A stretch of 64,000 bases of DNA, taken from NCBI GenBank assembly GCA_049115695.1, contig JAGDZR010000012.1, positions 372,001 to 436,000 on the forward strand, written 5' to 3'. This DNA comes from JAGDZR01 sp049115695 (GTDB lineage: Bacteria; Bacteroidota; Bacteroidia; Cytophagales; Cyclobacteriaceae). Numbering within the stretch: position 1 is the first letter of the stretch; each line of letters starts with the position of its first letter. This document shows positions 10,301-19,126 of the stretch, in pieces. The notes beneath the pieces are model-generated. The model was not told the DNA's origin and did no database searches. It worked only from the letters and a program-made list of their open reading frames with translations. A program made the position numbers and the translations under genes.

Positions 10301-11551
10301 TTAACTAAAAAGAGTAATACCTAGAATAGGGTAGAAGGAACTTGGCAGCACAAAGGATGTGAACATGTAAAACCCAAGTTGTAGGGTCGAATGGTTGGTG
10401 GTAAGTATGTCTAAGCTCGTAGTTAGATCTTCAAGTTGAGTAAGTTGTTCGGTCAAAATACCGGAAAAACCCAGATAGGCCATAAATATTGAAACCACCA
10501 TTACATCAGCCATTGACCATTTTCCTGATTTGAATATCAAGAATTTGATAATCCGATTGTTTATTAAGTTTTCATTATGGAGTAAAGCCATTGATGCAAA
10601 TAACTTGGAGAAGGGGAATAGAACACTGAACATCAGAACCAATAAGCCTACCAGGAATAGATTGGCCTTACCTTGTGAAAGCATTAAATATACTACTTCA
10701 AGGATGCTTTTGCTTTTGTAGTAAAGAACCTGATTTTGAAAGCTAACATTTTCTCCTAACAGACTAAAGCTCATGGATGATATGCGTGCATCAATGTCAA
10801 TCATAGGAAAGAGTAGACCGAGGAATAGCACAATCAAAGACAATAATGAAATCAAGAGGAATTCTACTCTATTCGGATTCTTGTTCAGAATAAACCAGAT
10901 TGTTTGACACACAACAAGAAGGAATAATAAAGCTGACCTTAAGAAATTGTTTTGACCCACATCTGATAACCGATTATTGATTTCTGCTGTTATTTCAGTT
11001 TTGCTTTCTCCTTGGTACTTGGAATATATTCTATCACGTTCAGAGTAGTCTAGTTCTGAGAAGGTTTTATCAGCATATTGGTCCAGTTTATCTATTAGGT
11101 AAGATTTCACTCGTGATCTATTCTTGGGATCTTGGAAATAAGTAATGATCTCTTCTGTTATGTTTGGTACCTCTTCTTTTAGTCTGTCAAAAAGGCTAAC
11201 AGTACCTGCTATCATATTTTTAATTGATAACCCGAACATTGATTTTTGATGGTTAGTCTGTCGGAAATTGACTTCAAATTCTTCTATGGCCTTGTATAAG
11301 AATTTTGAAATTTCGTTGCGCATGTGGTCTTGATTGGCGTCTTCGAAGTTTAATTCCTCAATCTTCTTTGATATAATCTCAGCTAATATGGTCTTCCATT
11401 CATCCACATTGAATAGTCCGTATTTAACCTTTGATAATTCAATCAAGTCTTGCTGGATGGTCCTCTTTTCATTCTGCACCAAGAATATATTAACCGCCAA
11501 TGCTAGAGTTGAAATGAGGAATATGATTTGGATGACAACTTTGAGATTCAT
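10301..11551 (-). CDS. PqiA-like multi-spanning membrane protein with a large N-terminal non-membrane region
   Basis: The 416-residue protein starts with a membrane anchor (about residues 4-24). A charged, mostly helical region of about 170 residues follows, then several hydrophobic segments from about residue 205 to the end. The C-terminal part carries a paraquat-inducible protein A (PqiA) signature: VLFPFSKLFASMALL, and then FKSGKWSMADVMVVSIFMAY, equivalent to the GKWSMxDVF motif of that family. PqiA proteins are inner-membrane partners of lipid-transport MCE systems in Proteobacteria, but no MCE gene is nearby and no zinc-ribbon cysteines are visible. The start is the ATG at 11551. It lies upstream of the Tc genes on the same strand but is 366 bp away, so a functional link is not supported. 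The substrate is unknown. Confidence 0.65.
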   Translation of the reverse strand: MNLKVVIQIIFLISTLALAVNIFLVQNEKRTIQQDLIELSKVKYGLFNVDEWKTILAEIISKKIEELNFEDANQDHMRNEISKFLYKAIEEFEVNFRQTNHQKSMFGLSIKNMIAGTVSLFDRLKEEVPNITEEIITYFQDPKNRSRVKSYLIDKLDQYADKTFSELDYSERDRIYSKYQGESKTEITAEINNRLSDVGQNNFLRSALLFLLVVCQTIWFILNKNPNRVEFLLISLLSLIVLFLGLLFPMIDIDARISSMSFSLLGENVSFQNQVLYYKSKSILEVVYLMLSQGKANLFLVGLLVLMFSVLFPFSKLFASMALLHNENLINNRIIKFLIFKSGKWSMADVMVVSIFMAYLGFSGILTEQLTQLEDLTTSLDILTTNHSTLQLGFYMFTSFVLPSSFYPILGITLFS

Positions 11552-11790
11552 GATTCAGGCTTTGGATGCATTAGCTCTCAAAAGTTACACGAATTTTACC
11601 GTTATAGATAAAGAACGATCATGAAGGGTTCAAAACTCTCTTTTTATTCTCCTTCTAGTGCATCTTCCTTTGGAATTTGAAGATCATTCAATGATGCTAT
11701 CTTGCAATTACTAGAAGTGTCTAATTGATTGAAATAGAGTACTATAGGAGAGGGGATTAATTGCCAGTTAGTGAGTCGATTGAACTCCCG

Positions 11791-13158
11791 TCACTTTCCG
11801 ATACAGAACTTACTGAAGATATTGTCTAGTAAATCATCGGTTGTGATTTCACCGGTAATCTCACCAAGGTGATGCAGAGATTGACGGATGTCCATGGCCA
11901 GGAAATCATTGGTAACCTCTGCGTCAATGCCATCGATGACAGTGAGTAAGGCTGTTTTGGTTTGAAGCAGACTTTCATAATGCCTTGCATTCGTAACAAT
12001 CGTGTTACCCGTTTTGAAATTATCGAGATTAATGACCTCCGTTACTTTTTGTTTGAGCAACTCAAGGTTTTCTTTAGACAGGGCAGAAATAAAGACGAAG
12101 CGAGGATCATTCAATTCCTTTTCAAAATCGATGACTGATCTGTCCATCTTGTTTCCCACTGCAATAAAGGGTATACCCAGGTTTTCGAGCCGGTTAATCT
12201 CTTTGTTGATCTCAATCACTGTTTCCTGACTCAGGTCAAAGAGGTAGAGGATCATAGACGCCTCTTTCATTTTGGAGTGAGTGCGTTCAACCCCAATGGC
12301 TTCCACTTTATCTTTTGTTTCACGAATTCCAGCTGTATCGATGAACCTAAACGAAACTCCATCGATGATCATTTCATCTTCGATAAAATCTCTGGTAGTA
12401 CCTGGGATGTCAGACACAATCGCTTTTTCTTCGTTGAGCAGCGCGTTGAGGAGGGTCGACTTGCCAGCATTGGGTTTACCAGCAATGACAGTTGGAATGC
12501 CATTTTTGATCACATTTCCGAGTGCGAAACTTGAAATAAGCCCTTCGATAGCTACCAGTAATTTTTGAATCAGGGCTTTCAGGTCGTCCCTGGAGGCAAA
12601 TTCAACATCTTCTTCAGTGAAATCTAGCTCGAGTTCGATCATTGAGGCAAAGTGTATCAACTCTTCTCTAAGCTTTTTGATTTCAGCAGAGAATCCACCT
12701 CTCATTTGATTGATGGCGGCCTGCTGTGCTGTTTCGTTTTCGGATGATATCAAATCAGCAACGGCTTCAGCTTGAGCCAAATCAAATCTTCCGTTTAAAA
12801 ATGCTCTTTGAGTAAACTCTCCTGGCTTTGCCAGTCTTCCTCCTGCCTGCATCAGGGCACGGATTACATTTTGTAGTATAAACTGAGATCCATGACACGA
12901 AATTTCGATTACATCTTCTTTGGTATAAGAGTTGGGGCCCTTGAAAACACTGACTAATACTTCATCAAGTATTTTCCCATCTTCACGAAGCGTACCCAGG
13001 TGGATAGAGTGCGAAGCTACTTTGGTGAGGTCCTTGCCTTTGAATAAGGTATTTACAATTTGAAAGCAATCAGGTCCTGAAACCCTGATTACGCCAATGG
13101 CGCCAACTCCTGGGGGAGTGGCAAGGGCAATAATTGTATTACTAATTGAATCTGGCAA
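11791..13158 (-). CDS. mnmE: tRNA uridine-5-carboxymethylaminomethyl(34) synthesis GTPase MnmE
   Basis: MnmE, with MnmG, modifies U34 in the wobble position of several tRNAs. The 455-residue product has the tetrahydrofolate-binding N-domain (GVGAIGVIRVSGPD; PGEFTQRAFLNGRFDLAQAE), a helical domain and an inserted G domain: G1 GKPNAGKS (227-234), G2 TTR (254-256), G3 DTAG (274-277) and G4 NKMD (336-339). It ends in the invariant FCIGK with the catalytic cysteine. Length is typical of the family. The frame has no ATG near the start. An in-frame TAA lies six codons before the TTG at 13158, and the protein begins there (MPDSISNTIIALATPPG), so translation probably uses TTG. The gene is divergent from the sulfatase. 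Confidence 0.97.
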   Translation of the reverse strand: MPDSISNTIIALATPPGVGAIGVIRVSGPDCFQIVNTLFKGKDLTKVASHSIHLGTLREDGKILDEVLVSVFKGPNSYTKEDVIEISCHGSQFILQNVIRALMQAGGRLAKPGEFTQRAFLNGRFDLAQAEAVADLISSENETAQQAAINQMRGGFSAEIKKLREELIHFASMIELELDFTEEDVEFASRDDLKALIQKLLVAIEGLISSFALGNVIKNGIPTVIAGKPNAGKSTLLNALLNEEKAIVSDIPGTTRDFIEDEMIIDGVSFRFIDTAGIRETKDKVEAIGVERTHSKMKEASMILYLFDLSQETVIEINKEINRLENLGIPFIAVGNKMDRSVIDFEKELNDPRFVFISALSKENLELLKQKVTEVINLDNFKTGNTIVTNARHYESLLQTKTALLTVIDGIDAEVTNDFLAMDIRQSLHHLGEITGEITTDDLLDNIFSKFCIGK

Positions 13159-13295
13159 GCGCGTACTATTTGGTTAACTGGATAAACTGAATGTTCATGA
13201 TTAATTGCAAAATTATAACAATGAAAACTAAAGCAGAGAGCCGGAATGATAGTTGGAAAAGATATAAATTGATCCTGTTATCATCTTTATTAGAA

Positions 13296-14819
13296 ATGCA
13301 ACAAATCCTGAGAATACTAACGCTTTTGTTGATATTGACGGCTTGTCAGCAGCAAAGTGCAAAGCAGCCAAATATTGTCCTGATTTTAGCTGATGATTTG
13401 GGATATGGCGAATTAGGCATATATGGACAGCAGATTATAGAAACACCTAATTTGGATCAATTGGCGGCTAATGGAATGAGATTCAACCAACACTATGCTG
13501 GTGCCCCGGTTTGTGCCCCATCTCGATTTGTATTATTGACTGGAAGGCATAGTGGTCATGCCCACATACGTGGAAATGATGAATGGAGTGAGCGTGGTGA
13601 CGTTTGGAACTTTGCCAGCGCTGTTGAAGATCCAAACCTTGAAGGGCAAAGACCTTTTCCTGGTCATATACCTACTATCGGGAATTTGTTGCAGGACGCA
13701 GGGTATAAAACTGGGATTGTTGGGAAATGGGGACTGGGTGCTCCCTTGACTGAAGGTGTTCCTAATAACAGGGGATTCGACTTTTTCTATGGATATAATT
13801 GTCAACGTCAGGCTCACACATTGTATCCAAAACATTTATGGAAAAATAGGGAGAAGGTTTGGTTAGATAATCCATTGGTGGTGCCACGTACAAAATTGGA
13901 CAGTTTGGCTGACCCTTATGATCAAAAAAGCTATTCAAAGTTCTTCTTAAACGATTACGCACCAGTGCTGATGCAACGTGAAGCACTTGATTTCATTGAT
14001 GAAAATAAAGATGAACCATTTTTCTTGTACTATGCTACTCCGCTCACCCATGCACCTTTGCAGGTTCCTCAATCTTATTTGAAAAAATATGTTGAGAAAA
14101 TAGGTGAAGAGGAACCGTACCTGGGTAATATGGGGTATTTCCCAAGTAGATATCCAAGAGCAACATATGCTGCCATGGTGTCCTACCTTGATGCTCAGGT
14201 TGGAGAAATCATTGAAAAACTCGAGGAAATAGGACAGTTAGATAATACCTTGATCATTTTCACGAGTGATAATGGACCCACCTACAACGGAGGTACCGAT
14301 TCACCATATTTTGATAGTGGAGGACCATTTATGAGTGAGCGAGGGTGGGGAAAAGGGTATACACATGAAGGAGGAATTCGTGTGCCCTTTATTGCTTCAT
14401 GGCCCGGTAAAATCGAAAAAGGTAGCGTTAGTAACCTGATCTCCGCTTTCTGGGATATACTCCCAACGTTGACCGAAATAGCAGGCGCACCACAAGTAGA
14501 CAGCATAGACGGTATTAGCTTCCTACCTGAATTATTAGGTCAAGAACAGGAGGAGCATGACTTTTTGTATTGGGAGTTTCCGTCATATGGTGGTCAGCAA
14601 GCGGTGAGAATGGGTAGCTGGAAGGGGATCAGAAAGAACATATTTGATGGGAATATGACAATTGAATTATTTGACCTGAATACTGATCTGGAAGAGCAGG
14701 TCAATCTTGCGGATGAAAATCCTAATGTTATCAGCTTAATGGAAAGAATTATGGTCGAAGAACATTCGCAATCAGAAATTGTCAGGTTTAGAATACCGCA
14801 GTTGGGGGATGAGGATTGA
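13296..14819 (+). CDS. Lipoprotein sulfatase (arylsulfatase family, formylglycine-dependent)
   Basis: A type I sulfatase of 507 residues from the chosen start. Metal-binding DD sits in VLILADDLGYGELG (residues 33-34). The sulfatase signature PVCAPSR places the Cys at residue 73 for conversion to formylglycine. GRHSGHAHIRG and the later FTSDNGPTYNGG complete the fold's metal site. I chose the ATG at 13296 because it gives a clean lipoprotein signal, MQQILRILTLLLILTAC, with lipidated Cys 17. The open frame extends to 13191 but would add 35 charged residues before the signal. The protein should sit in the periplasm or outer membrane. The substrate cannot be read from sequence, although such sulfatases often act on sulfated polysaccharides or glycans. 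No sulfatase-maturase or glycoside hydrolase is adjacent. Confidence 0.9.
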   Translation: MQQILRILTLLLILTACQQQSAKQPNIVLILADDLGYGELGIYGQQIIETPNLDQLAANGMRFNQHYAGAPVCAPSRFVLLTGRHSGHAHIRGNDEWSERGDVWNFASAVEDPNLEGQRPFPGHIPTIGNLLQDAGYKTGIVGKWGLGAPLTEGVPNNRGFDFFYGYNCQRQAHTLYPKHLWKNREKVWLDNPLVVPRTKLDSLADPYDQKSYSKFFLNDYAPVLMQREALDFIDENKDEPFFLYYATPLTHAPLQVPQSYLKKYVEKIGEEEPYLGNMGYFPSRYPRATYAAMVSYLDAQVGEIIEKLEEIGQLDNTLIIFTSDNGPTYNGGTDSPYFDSGGPFMSERGWGKGYTHEGGIRVPFIASWPGKIEKGSVSNLISAFWDILPTLTEIAGAPQVDSIDGISFLPELLGQEQEEHDFLYWEFPSYGGQQAVRMGSWKGIRKNIFDGNMTIELFDLNTDLEEQVNLADENPNVISLMERIMVEEHSQSEIVRFRIPQLGDED

Positions 14820-14890
14820 GAATTTGGATTTTCAAAAACCAACTCATGACCATGAATGACTGAGTTTCTTGATGGCAAGACTGTGCGACA

Positions 14891-15823
14891 TTAAAAGGAA
14901 GGCAACAGTTCAGGGAATTCGAAATGGAGTGCTATATAGGCAAAGGCAAGAATCATCAATATTCCTAGTATTGCAAAGGCTATGCCTAGATAACTCCGAA
15001 AGTTTTGCTTGCTGTCGCCGGCTCTACTGATGATCAATACGTCTCCCGGATCATTGCTGTATTTGCTTGTAAGGAAGCGGATTTTGTCTAGACCGTTTGC
15101 CTGTGCGTGATTGACCATTTCTTCCCAATCCTGACTAGATAGTGAGCGTTGTTTTTCATCAGTAGTAAGGTTATTGGCTACTATTTCCTTGTACTGTCTG
15201 CCTGGGTCCAAATGATGCATTTGTCCATAGAAGTAGTGATATTGGTAGATGGGTATCCACTTTTCTTCGATTCGAATTGTCTTTTCGGCTTCCAGATTCT
15301 CCATTGGGAATTCTGAAATGGGTTTTGCTTTTAGCATTGGATGAAGATCACTTGACTTGATGCGTTTGATTTTTGACTTGATGTCTAGTTCTGTTCGCCG
15401 TAAGCTTACCCAGGCATCCCCAGATCCATCAGTTATCAGAAGCAATTTTTGTGCAGAAGATTTCGAGAAAAAGGAAGTCCAGTGACCTTCGCTATTGCGC
15501 AATCTTATGTAGTTGTTGAAACTAATTGTTGTGAAGTCAGCGGCTAAGTTTGTTAGCCATGTGGTTAAGTTGGATGGCTTGTCTTTTATTTTGGCATAGA
15601 GTTCGACAAATCCTTCTCTAGCTGCAACGATAGTTGAAGTAGGAGTGATGTTCCTGAGCTTGATTCGTTGTATTTCATTGATCATGCCCTGGATGATAGC
15701 CATAATAAAGAAGCTCAGGACAGTGATGCCAAGTGCAACTTGCCAGGGAAGGAAAACAAATGCTGTTACCGATACAGCCAAGTAGATCAGACAACCAACT
15801 GGCGAACTTTTAATTTTAGACAT
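14891..15823 (-). CDS. GIDE-like membrane protein, last gene of the feo-type operon
   Basis: The 310-residue protein has two N-terminal membrane segments (about 9-45) and one near the C-terminus (about 280-302), framing a soluble domain. That domain reads like the GIDE/MULAN family: TSTIVAAREGFVELYAKI, then NNYIRLRNSEGHWTSFF, LLITDGSGDAWVSL, and a late IRIEEKWIPIYQYHYFYGQ. The family is a membrane-embedded beta-rich domain of uncertain role in bacteria, so the call is by pattern only. It starts 26 nt after the FeoB permease stop on the same strand, so it is probably co-transcribed with the metal-uptake genes. It is convergent with the sulfatase, 71 bp away. Confidence 0.55.
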   Translation of the reverse strand: MSKIKSSPVGCLIYLAVSVTAFVFLPWQVALGITVLSFFIMAIIQGMINEIQRIKLRNITPTSTIVAAREGFVELYAKIKDKPSNLTTWLTNLAADFTTISFNNYIRLRNSEGHWTSFFSKSSAQKLLLITDGSGDAWVSLRRTELDIKSKIKRIKSSDLHPMLKAKPISEFPMENLEAEKTIRIEEKWIPIYQYHYFYGQMHHLDPGRQYKEIVANNLTTDEKQRSLSSQDWEEMVNHAQANGLDKIRFLTSKYSNDPGDVLIISRAGDSKQNFRSYLGIAFAILGILMILAFAYIALHFEFPELLPSF

Positions 15824-15849
15824 GTTATTACTATTGCAGTAATTGAATA

Positions 15850-17283
15850 TCAGAAATAATTTTCAATGATGCGCCATACCTGAGCAACCATAAATGTCAC
15901 GATTAAACCAAAGACCACTGGCATTGCCGTGGCGACAGTGGTCCATTTCCAGCTTTTTGTTTCTGCATAAATGGTATAGATAGTTGTGCTACAGGGATTG
16001 TGTAGCAAACTAAATAGCATCAGGTTTATGCCAGTTAATAAGGTCCAGCCACCAGCTCGTAAGATGTCTCCTGTCTCTGATGTTGACTCCAGTTCAAACA
16101 TTACACCGTCACCGGCCCCTATACCCATCATGTTTAAATTAGCAACAGTAAGCATGAGAATGGTGGGGATTACGATTTCGTTAGCTGGTATAGCTACGAT
16201 ATAAGCCAAAAGAATAACGCCATTGAGTCCTAAGAGTATTGCAAAAGGATTGAGAAAATCAATGGTCTGATTAGCAATGCTGAGATCTCCAATCTGAATA
16301 TTGGAGATCAACCAGATTACAGCGCCTGCTGGGGCTGCAAAAACAACCGCTCTCCAGAGTACAATCAGCGTGCGATCAATTAATGAGGTGTAGATCGTCT
16401 TCCAGAATCTTGGGGGTCGGTAAGGAGGTAACTCAAGTGCGAAGGTTGAGACTTCACCTTTAAGCACAGTTCTTGAAAGCAACCATGAAGAGAAGAATGT
16501 AAAGAACACACCCAGCATGGCAATGGCAATCACAGAGGCTGTGGCTGTTAAACCACCAAGGCCTGAAGGTACCAGCGCCCCTATGAAAATTGTGGCGATC
16601 AAAATTTGTGTTGGCCAGCGCCCGTTGCAAAGTGAGAAATTGTTAGTGATAATGGCAATTAGTCTTTCTCTTGGGCTGTCGATGATTCTCGTGGCTACAA
16701 CTCCTGCAGCATTACAGCCCCATCCCATACTCATGGTGAGTGCCTGTTTACCATGAGCACCTGCTCTCCTAAATGTATCATCCAGGTTAAATGCAACTCT
16801 CGGAAGATACCCGAAATCCTCCAATAAGGTGAAAAGAGGGAAAAAGATCGCCATTGGCGGTAGCATCACGGCTATTACCCATCCTATGGCAAGGTAGACT
16901 CCATCAATTAAAAACCCATCCAACCACCAGGGCATTGAAATGGCATTTGCACCCTGTTTGAGTAAAGGATAGATGATATCAAGAAATAAAGTAGCAAGCA
17001 TCCCGGAAGGATAGTTGGCTCCTTGTATGGTTACCCATAGTATGATTGATAAAATCATAATCATAATGGGAAAACCAAAAGTTCTACTGGTTAATATCTT
17101 GTCCAGTTTTCTGTCAAAACTATAGTCACCTTCATGCGTATTTCCTTGAACCGACTGTGCAATATCCGCAGCATCAGCATAGATACTTTCAGACAGTCGA
17201 TCATGAAAGTCATCACCAACCTGCCAGCGCAGTGAGGAAGCCTGCTTCAATATGCTTTCAGTCCTGTCACTTTGATTTATCAT
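15850..17283 (-). CDS. feoB: FeoB-type ferrous iron permease domain, separate from its G-protein
   Basis: This 477-residue protein is the membrane half of FeoB. It has about 80 soluble N-terminal residues and then many transmembrane segments with the two gate regions. Gate 1 reads GWGCNAAGVVATRIIDSPRE followed by FSLCNGRWPTQI, and the late gate reads LLHNPCSTTIYTIYAETKSW. The FeoB GTPase that normally precedes this domain is instead encoded by the upstream gene, whose stop overlaps this ATG (ATGA, 17280-17283). The gate-1 core LCNGRWP departs from the usual PCxAR-type motif, so the transported metal could be Fe(II) or Mn(II). The operon's DtxR-family regulators fit either. Confidence 0.85.
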   Translation of the reverse strand: MINQSDRTESILKQASSLRWQVGDDFHDRLSESIYADAADIAQSVQGNTHEGDYSFDRKLDKILTSRTFGFPIMIMILSIILWVTIQGANYPSGMLATLFLDIIYPLLKQGANAISMPWWLDGFLIDGVYLAIGWVIAVMLPPMAIFFPLFTLLEDFGYLPRVAFNLDDTFRRAGAHGKQALTMSMGWGCNAAGVVATRIIDSPRERLIAIITNNFSLCNGRWPTQILIATIFIGALVPSGLGGLTATASVIAIAMLGVFFTFFSSWLLSRTVLKGEVSTFALELPPYRPPRFWKTIYTSLIDRTLIVLWRAVVFAAPAGAVIWLISNIQIGDLSIANQTIDFLNPFAILLGLNGVILLAYIVAIPANEIVIPTILMLTVANLNMMGIGAGDGVMFELESTSETGDILRAGGWTLLTGINLMLFSLLHNPCSTTIYTIYAETKSWKWTTVATAMPVVFGLIVTFMVAQVWRIIENYF

Positions 17284-18056
17284 GATAATGTTACCAATTC
17301 GTTGTTTCTCAATGCTTCCATTATTCTTTTATCACCGTCAAGCAGTCTCATGGCAATCCATCTAACATTGGGCATATTTGGGAATTCTGATTTTAGTGCG
17401 TTAACCATTTGTCCAACAGCCTGTTCGACATTTGGAGAAAGGTTTTTGATTCTGTGAGGTTTGCACTGGATTTCACCACTTGCAACATGATCGATCGTAT
17501 TGATCAGTTCGGGAATTCCTTCTCCTGATCTGGCTGATGTTGGTATCACCGGAATACCCAGTCTCTTGGCTAGAGCACGATCATCAACTTCTATGTTGTG
17601 ACGTTTAGCTTCATCCATCAGGTTGAGACAAAGCACAGCCCGGTCGGTAATCTCCAGCACCTGTAAAACAAGATTCAAATTACGCTCGAGTCTAGATGCA
17701 TCGACCACTATGATCGTTACATCTGGCTGGCCTAAAAGAATGAAATTTCTCGCTACTTCCTCATCCTCTGATGTTGATAGCAAGGAGTAGGTACCTGGCA
17801 GGTCAATGAGTTTGATTCGCTTGTCGTTGTACTGATATCCACCTTCGGCTCGGGTGACAGTTTTACCTGGCCAATTGCCTGTGTGTTGCCTCAGTCCCGT
17901 CAGGGCGTTGAAAACAGTGCTTTTTCCTGTATTTGGATTGCCAGCAAGCGCCACAACCATATCAGCGTTTTCAATACTTAGGCCGAGTTTCTTGAGCTGC
18001 GCTGCATTGTAAAATGCGCAATCTTCACAACCTGGTTTTCCTTGTTCCTCGCTCAT
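17280..18056 (-). CDS. feoB: Stand-alone FeoB-type GTPase (NFeoB)
   Basis: This 258-residue soluble protein corresponds to the N-terminal G domain of FeoB. G1 is GNPNTGKS (39-46), switch I lies around GNWPGKTVTRAEG (60-72), G3 is DLPGTYS (85-91), G4 is NLMD (145-148) and G5 is TSARSG (173-178). A short N-terminal CEDCAFYNA motif (residues 10-18, two cysteines) precedes it and is absent from classical FeoB. No membrane segment is present. The permease half is the next gene, overlapping by ATGA. Its own start overlaps the stop of the DtxR-FeoA gene at 18053-18056. GTP binding by this subunit probably gates the permease in trans. Confidence 0.88.
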   Translation of the reverse strand: MSEEQGKPGCEDCAFYNAAQLKKLGLSIENADMVVALAGNPNTGKSTVFNALTGLRQHTGNWPGKTVTRAEGGYQYNDKRIKLIDLPGTYSLLSTSEDEEVARNFILLGQPDVTIIVVDASRLERNLNLVLQVLEITDRAVLCLNLMDEAKRHNIEVDDRALAKRLGIPVIPTSARSGEGIPELINTIDHVASGEIQCKPHRIKNLSPNVEQAVGQMVNALKSEFPNMPNVRWIAMRLLDGDKRIMEALRNNELVTLS

Positions 18057-19126
18057 TTTTTCTCAATTAAGATTAATTCAGCCTGATCATTTCTCAGTGC
18101 GATAAGCGTATTCCTGATTCTATATGCTCGTGGGTTTTTGTTAGGGCCGGCATATTCCGCTTTGATGTTTGCTCCTGGCGTGAATCCAAGATCCAGCAGA
18201 CGCCTTCTTGCGGCACCCCTGCATTCAGATGAAATCCCCAAAACCTGAGCGTCTTTAGCGTCTTCGAGTGAACTAAGTCTTACTTTCCCACGCTCGAATA
18301 TTTCATTGTTGTTGAGCAAAACTGCGTTGATGTTGCTGCCAATTATTGTCGATAACTCATAGTTTATCCCTTCGCAATAGAATTTTATGCTTTGACCTTC
18401 CGTACTGGTCAGTTTCAAATGTGAACCGATGTGAAGCTTCTGACCGATGATCTGCTTAAATACAACCTCTGGTTCATCTTCAATATGGACAATTCTTACT
18501 TCGTCATTGGCATTGAAGCTGGGTAGGGGACTCCAGTTTGCATCCAGCATTTCACCTTGCTCAGTTGGAATCGGATCTCCATGAGGATCGTACCTGGGAT
18601 TACCCAATTCCTGATAAATTTCTTCTGTCTGTTTGGCTGTAAGTTTATGCTCTTTTTCTTCGGCCTGACCATGCCAGTCTAATTTATTATATCCAGTTTT
18701 CTCAGATAAGTATTTTTCCCAAATCCTATGAATACGTATGATTTTCAGAGCATAGTCTTGACCTGTTTCTGTAAGCACCAATCGATCCCCATCTGTATTG
18801 ATTAATTCCATTTCAGACATGTGCTCTACTATGCTTATCAGCCTGGCATTTCCAATTCTCAGAGCACCAGCAAGAGAGGACACATTGGCCGATGTGTTGC
18901 TTTTTTGCACATGGTACAGTTGTTTGAGTATGTCCTCTATTAGCTCACGATCTCTTTGCTCCCTCGTTTTGAAAATGGTACCAATGACTTTAAGCTTCAA
19001 TACAAGAAAGGTGAATATTACAACCCCAATAAATATGCCCAGTGCTATGACTGGATTAGGAGGGGAAGCTGGTGTTGTAAGTTCAGTGATGACTATAAAT
19101 GAGATATTATCCATTATTAGAATCAT
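18053..19126 (-). CDS. Membrane-anchored DtxR-like regulator with two FeoA domains
   Basis: The order of parts in this 357-residue protein is unusual. A short N-terminal tail is followed by one membrane segment (about 26-48, VIALGIFIGVVIFTFLVL) and a DtxR-type winged helix (about 60-125). Next comes the DtxR dimerisation and metal region, with HRIWEKYL, EEKEH and NPRYDPHGDPIP. Two FeoA/SH3-like domains follow (about 200-268 and 282-355; the latter includes CRGAARRRLLDLGFTPG). FeoA is a small partner of FeoB, and here it seems to be supplied as the tail of this protein. The start ATG overlaps the dtxR stop (ATGA, 19123-19126). It could be a membrane-tethered metal sensor, or a FeoA module that holds the transporter together with the wHTH as a protein-binding domain. 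DNA binding is unproven. Confidence 0.82.
   Translation of the reverse strand: MILIMDNISFIVITELTTPASPPNPVIALGIFIGVVIFTFLVLKLKVIGTIFKTREQRDRELIEDILKQLYHVQKSNTSANVSSLAGALRIGNARLISIVEHMSEMELINTDGDRLVLTETGQDYALKIIRIHRIWEKYLSEKTGYNKLDWHGQAEEKEHKLTAKQTEEIYQELGNPRYDPHGDPIPTEQGEMLDANWSPLPSFNANDEVRIVHIEDEPEVVFKQIIGQKLHIGSHLKLTSTEGQSIKFYCEGINYELSTIIGSNINAVLLNNNEIFERGKVRLSSLEDAKDAQVLGISSECRGAARRRLLDLGFTPGANIKAEYAGPNKNPRAYRIRNTLIALRNDQAELILIEKK

Noticed and set aside
11640..11790. A 45-codon open stretch in frame just after the mnmE stop, reading sensibly as protein
   Set aside because: It has no start codon apart from a late TTG, and MnmE invariantly ends in FCIGK at the stop, so read-through is not needed.
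13191..13295. Longer N-terminus for the sulfatase starting at 13191 or 13221
   Set aside because: It would place charged residues before the lipoprotein signal; the ATG at 13296 gives a standard signal with the lipobox at Cys 17.
14841..14866. Possible bidirectional terminator between the sulfatase and the GIDE-like gene (AACTCA/TGAGTT)
   Set aside because: The stem is only 6 bp with a 14-nt loop and no adequate T-run on either strand.
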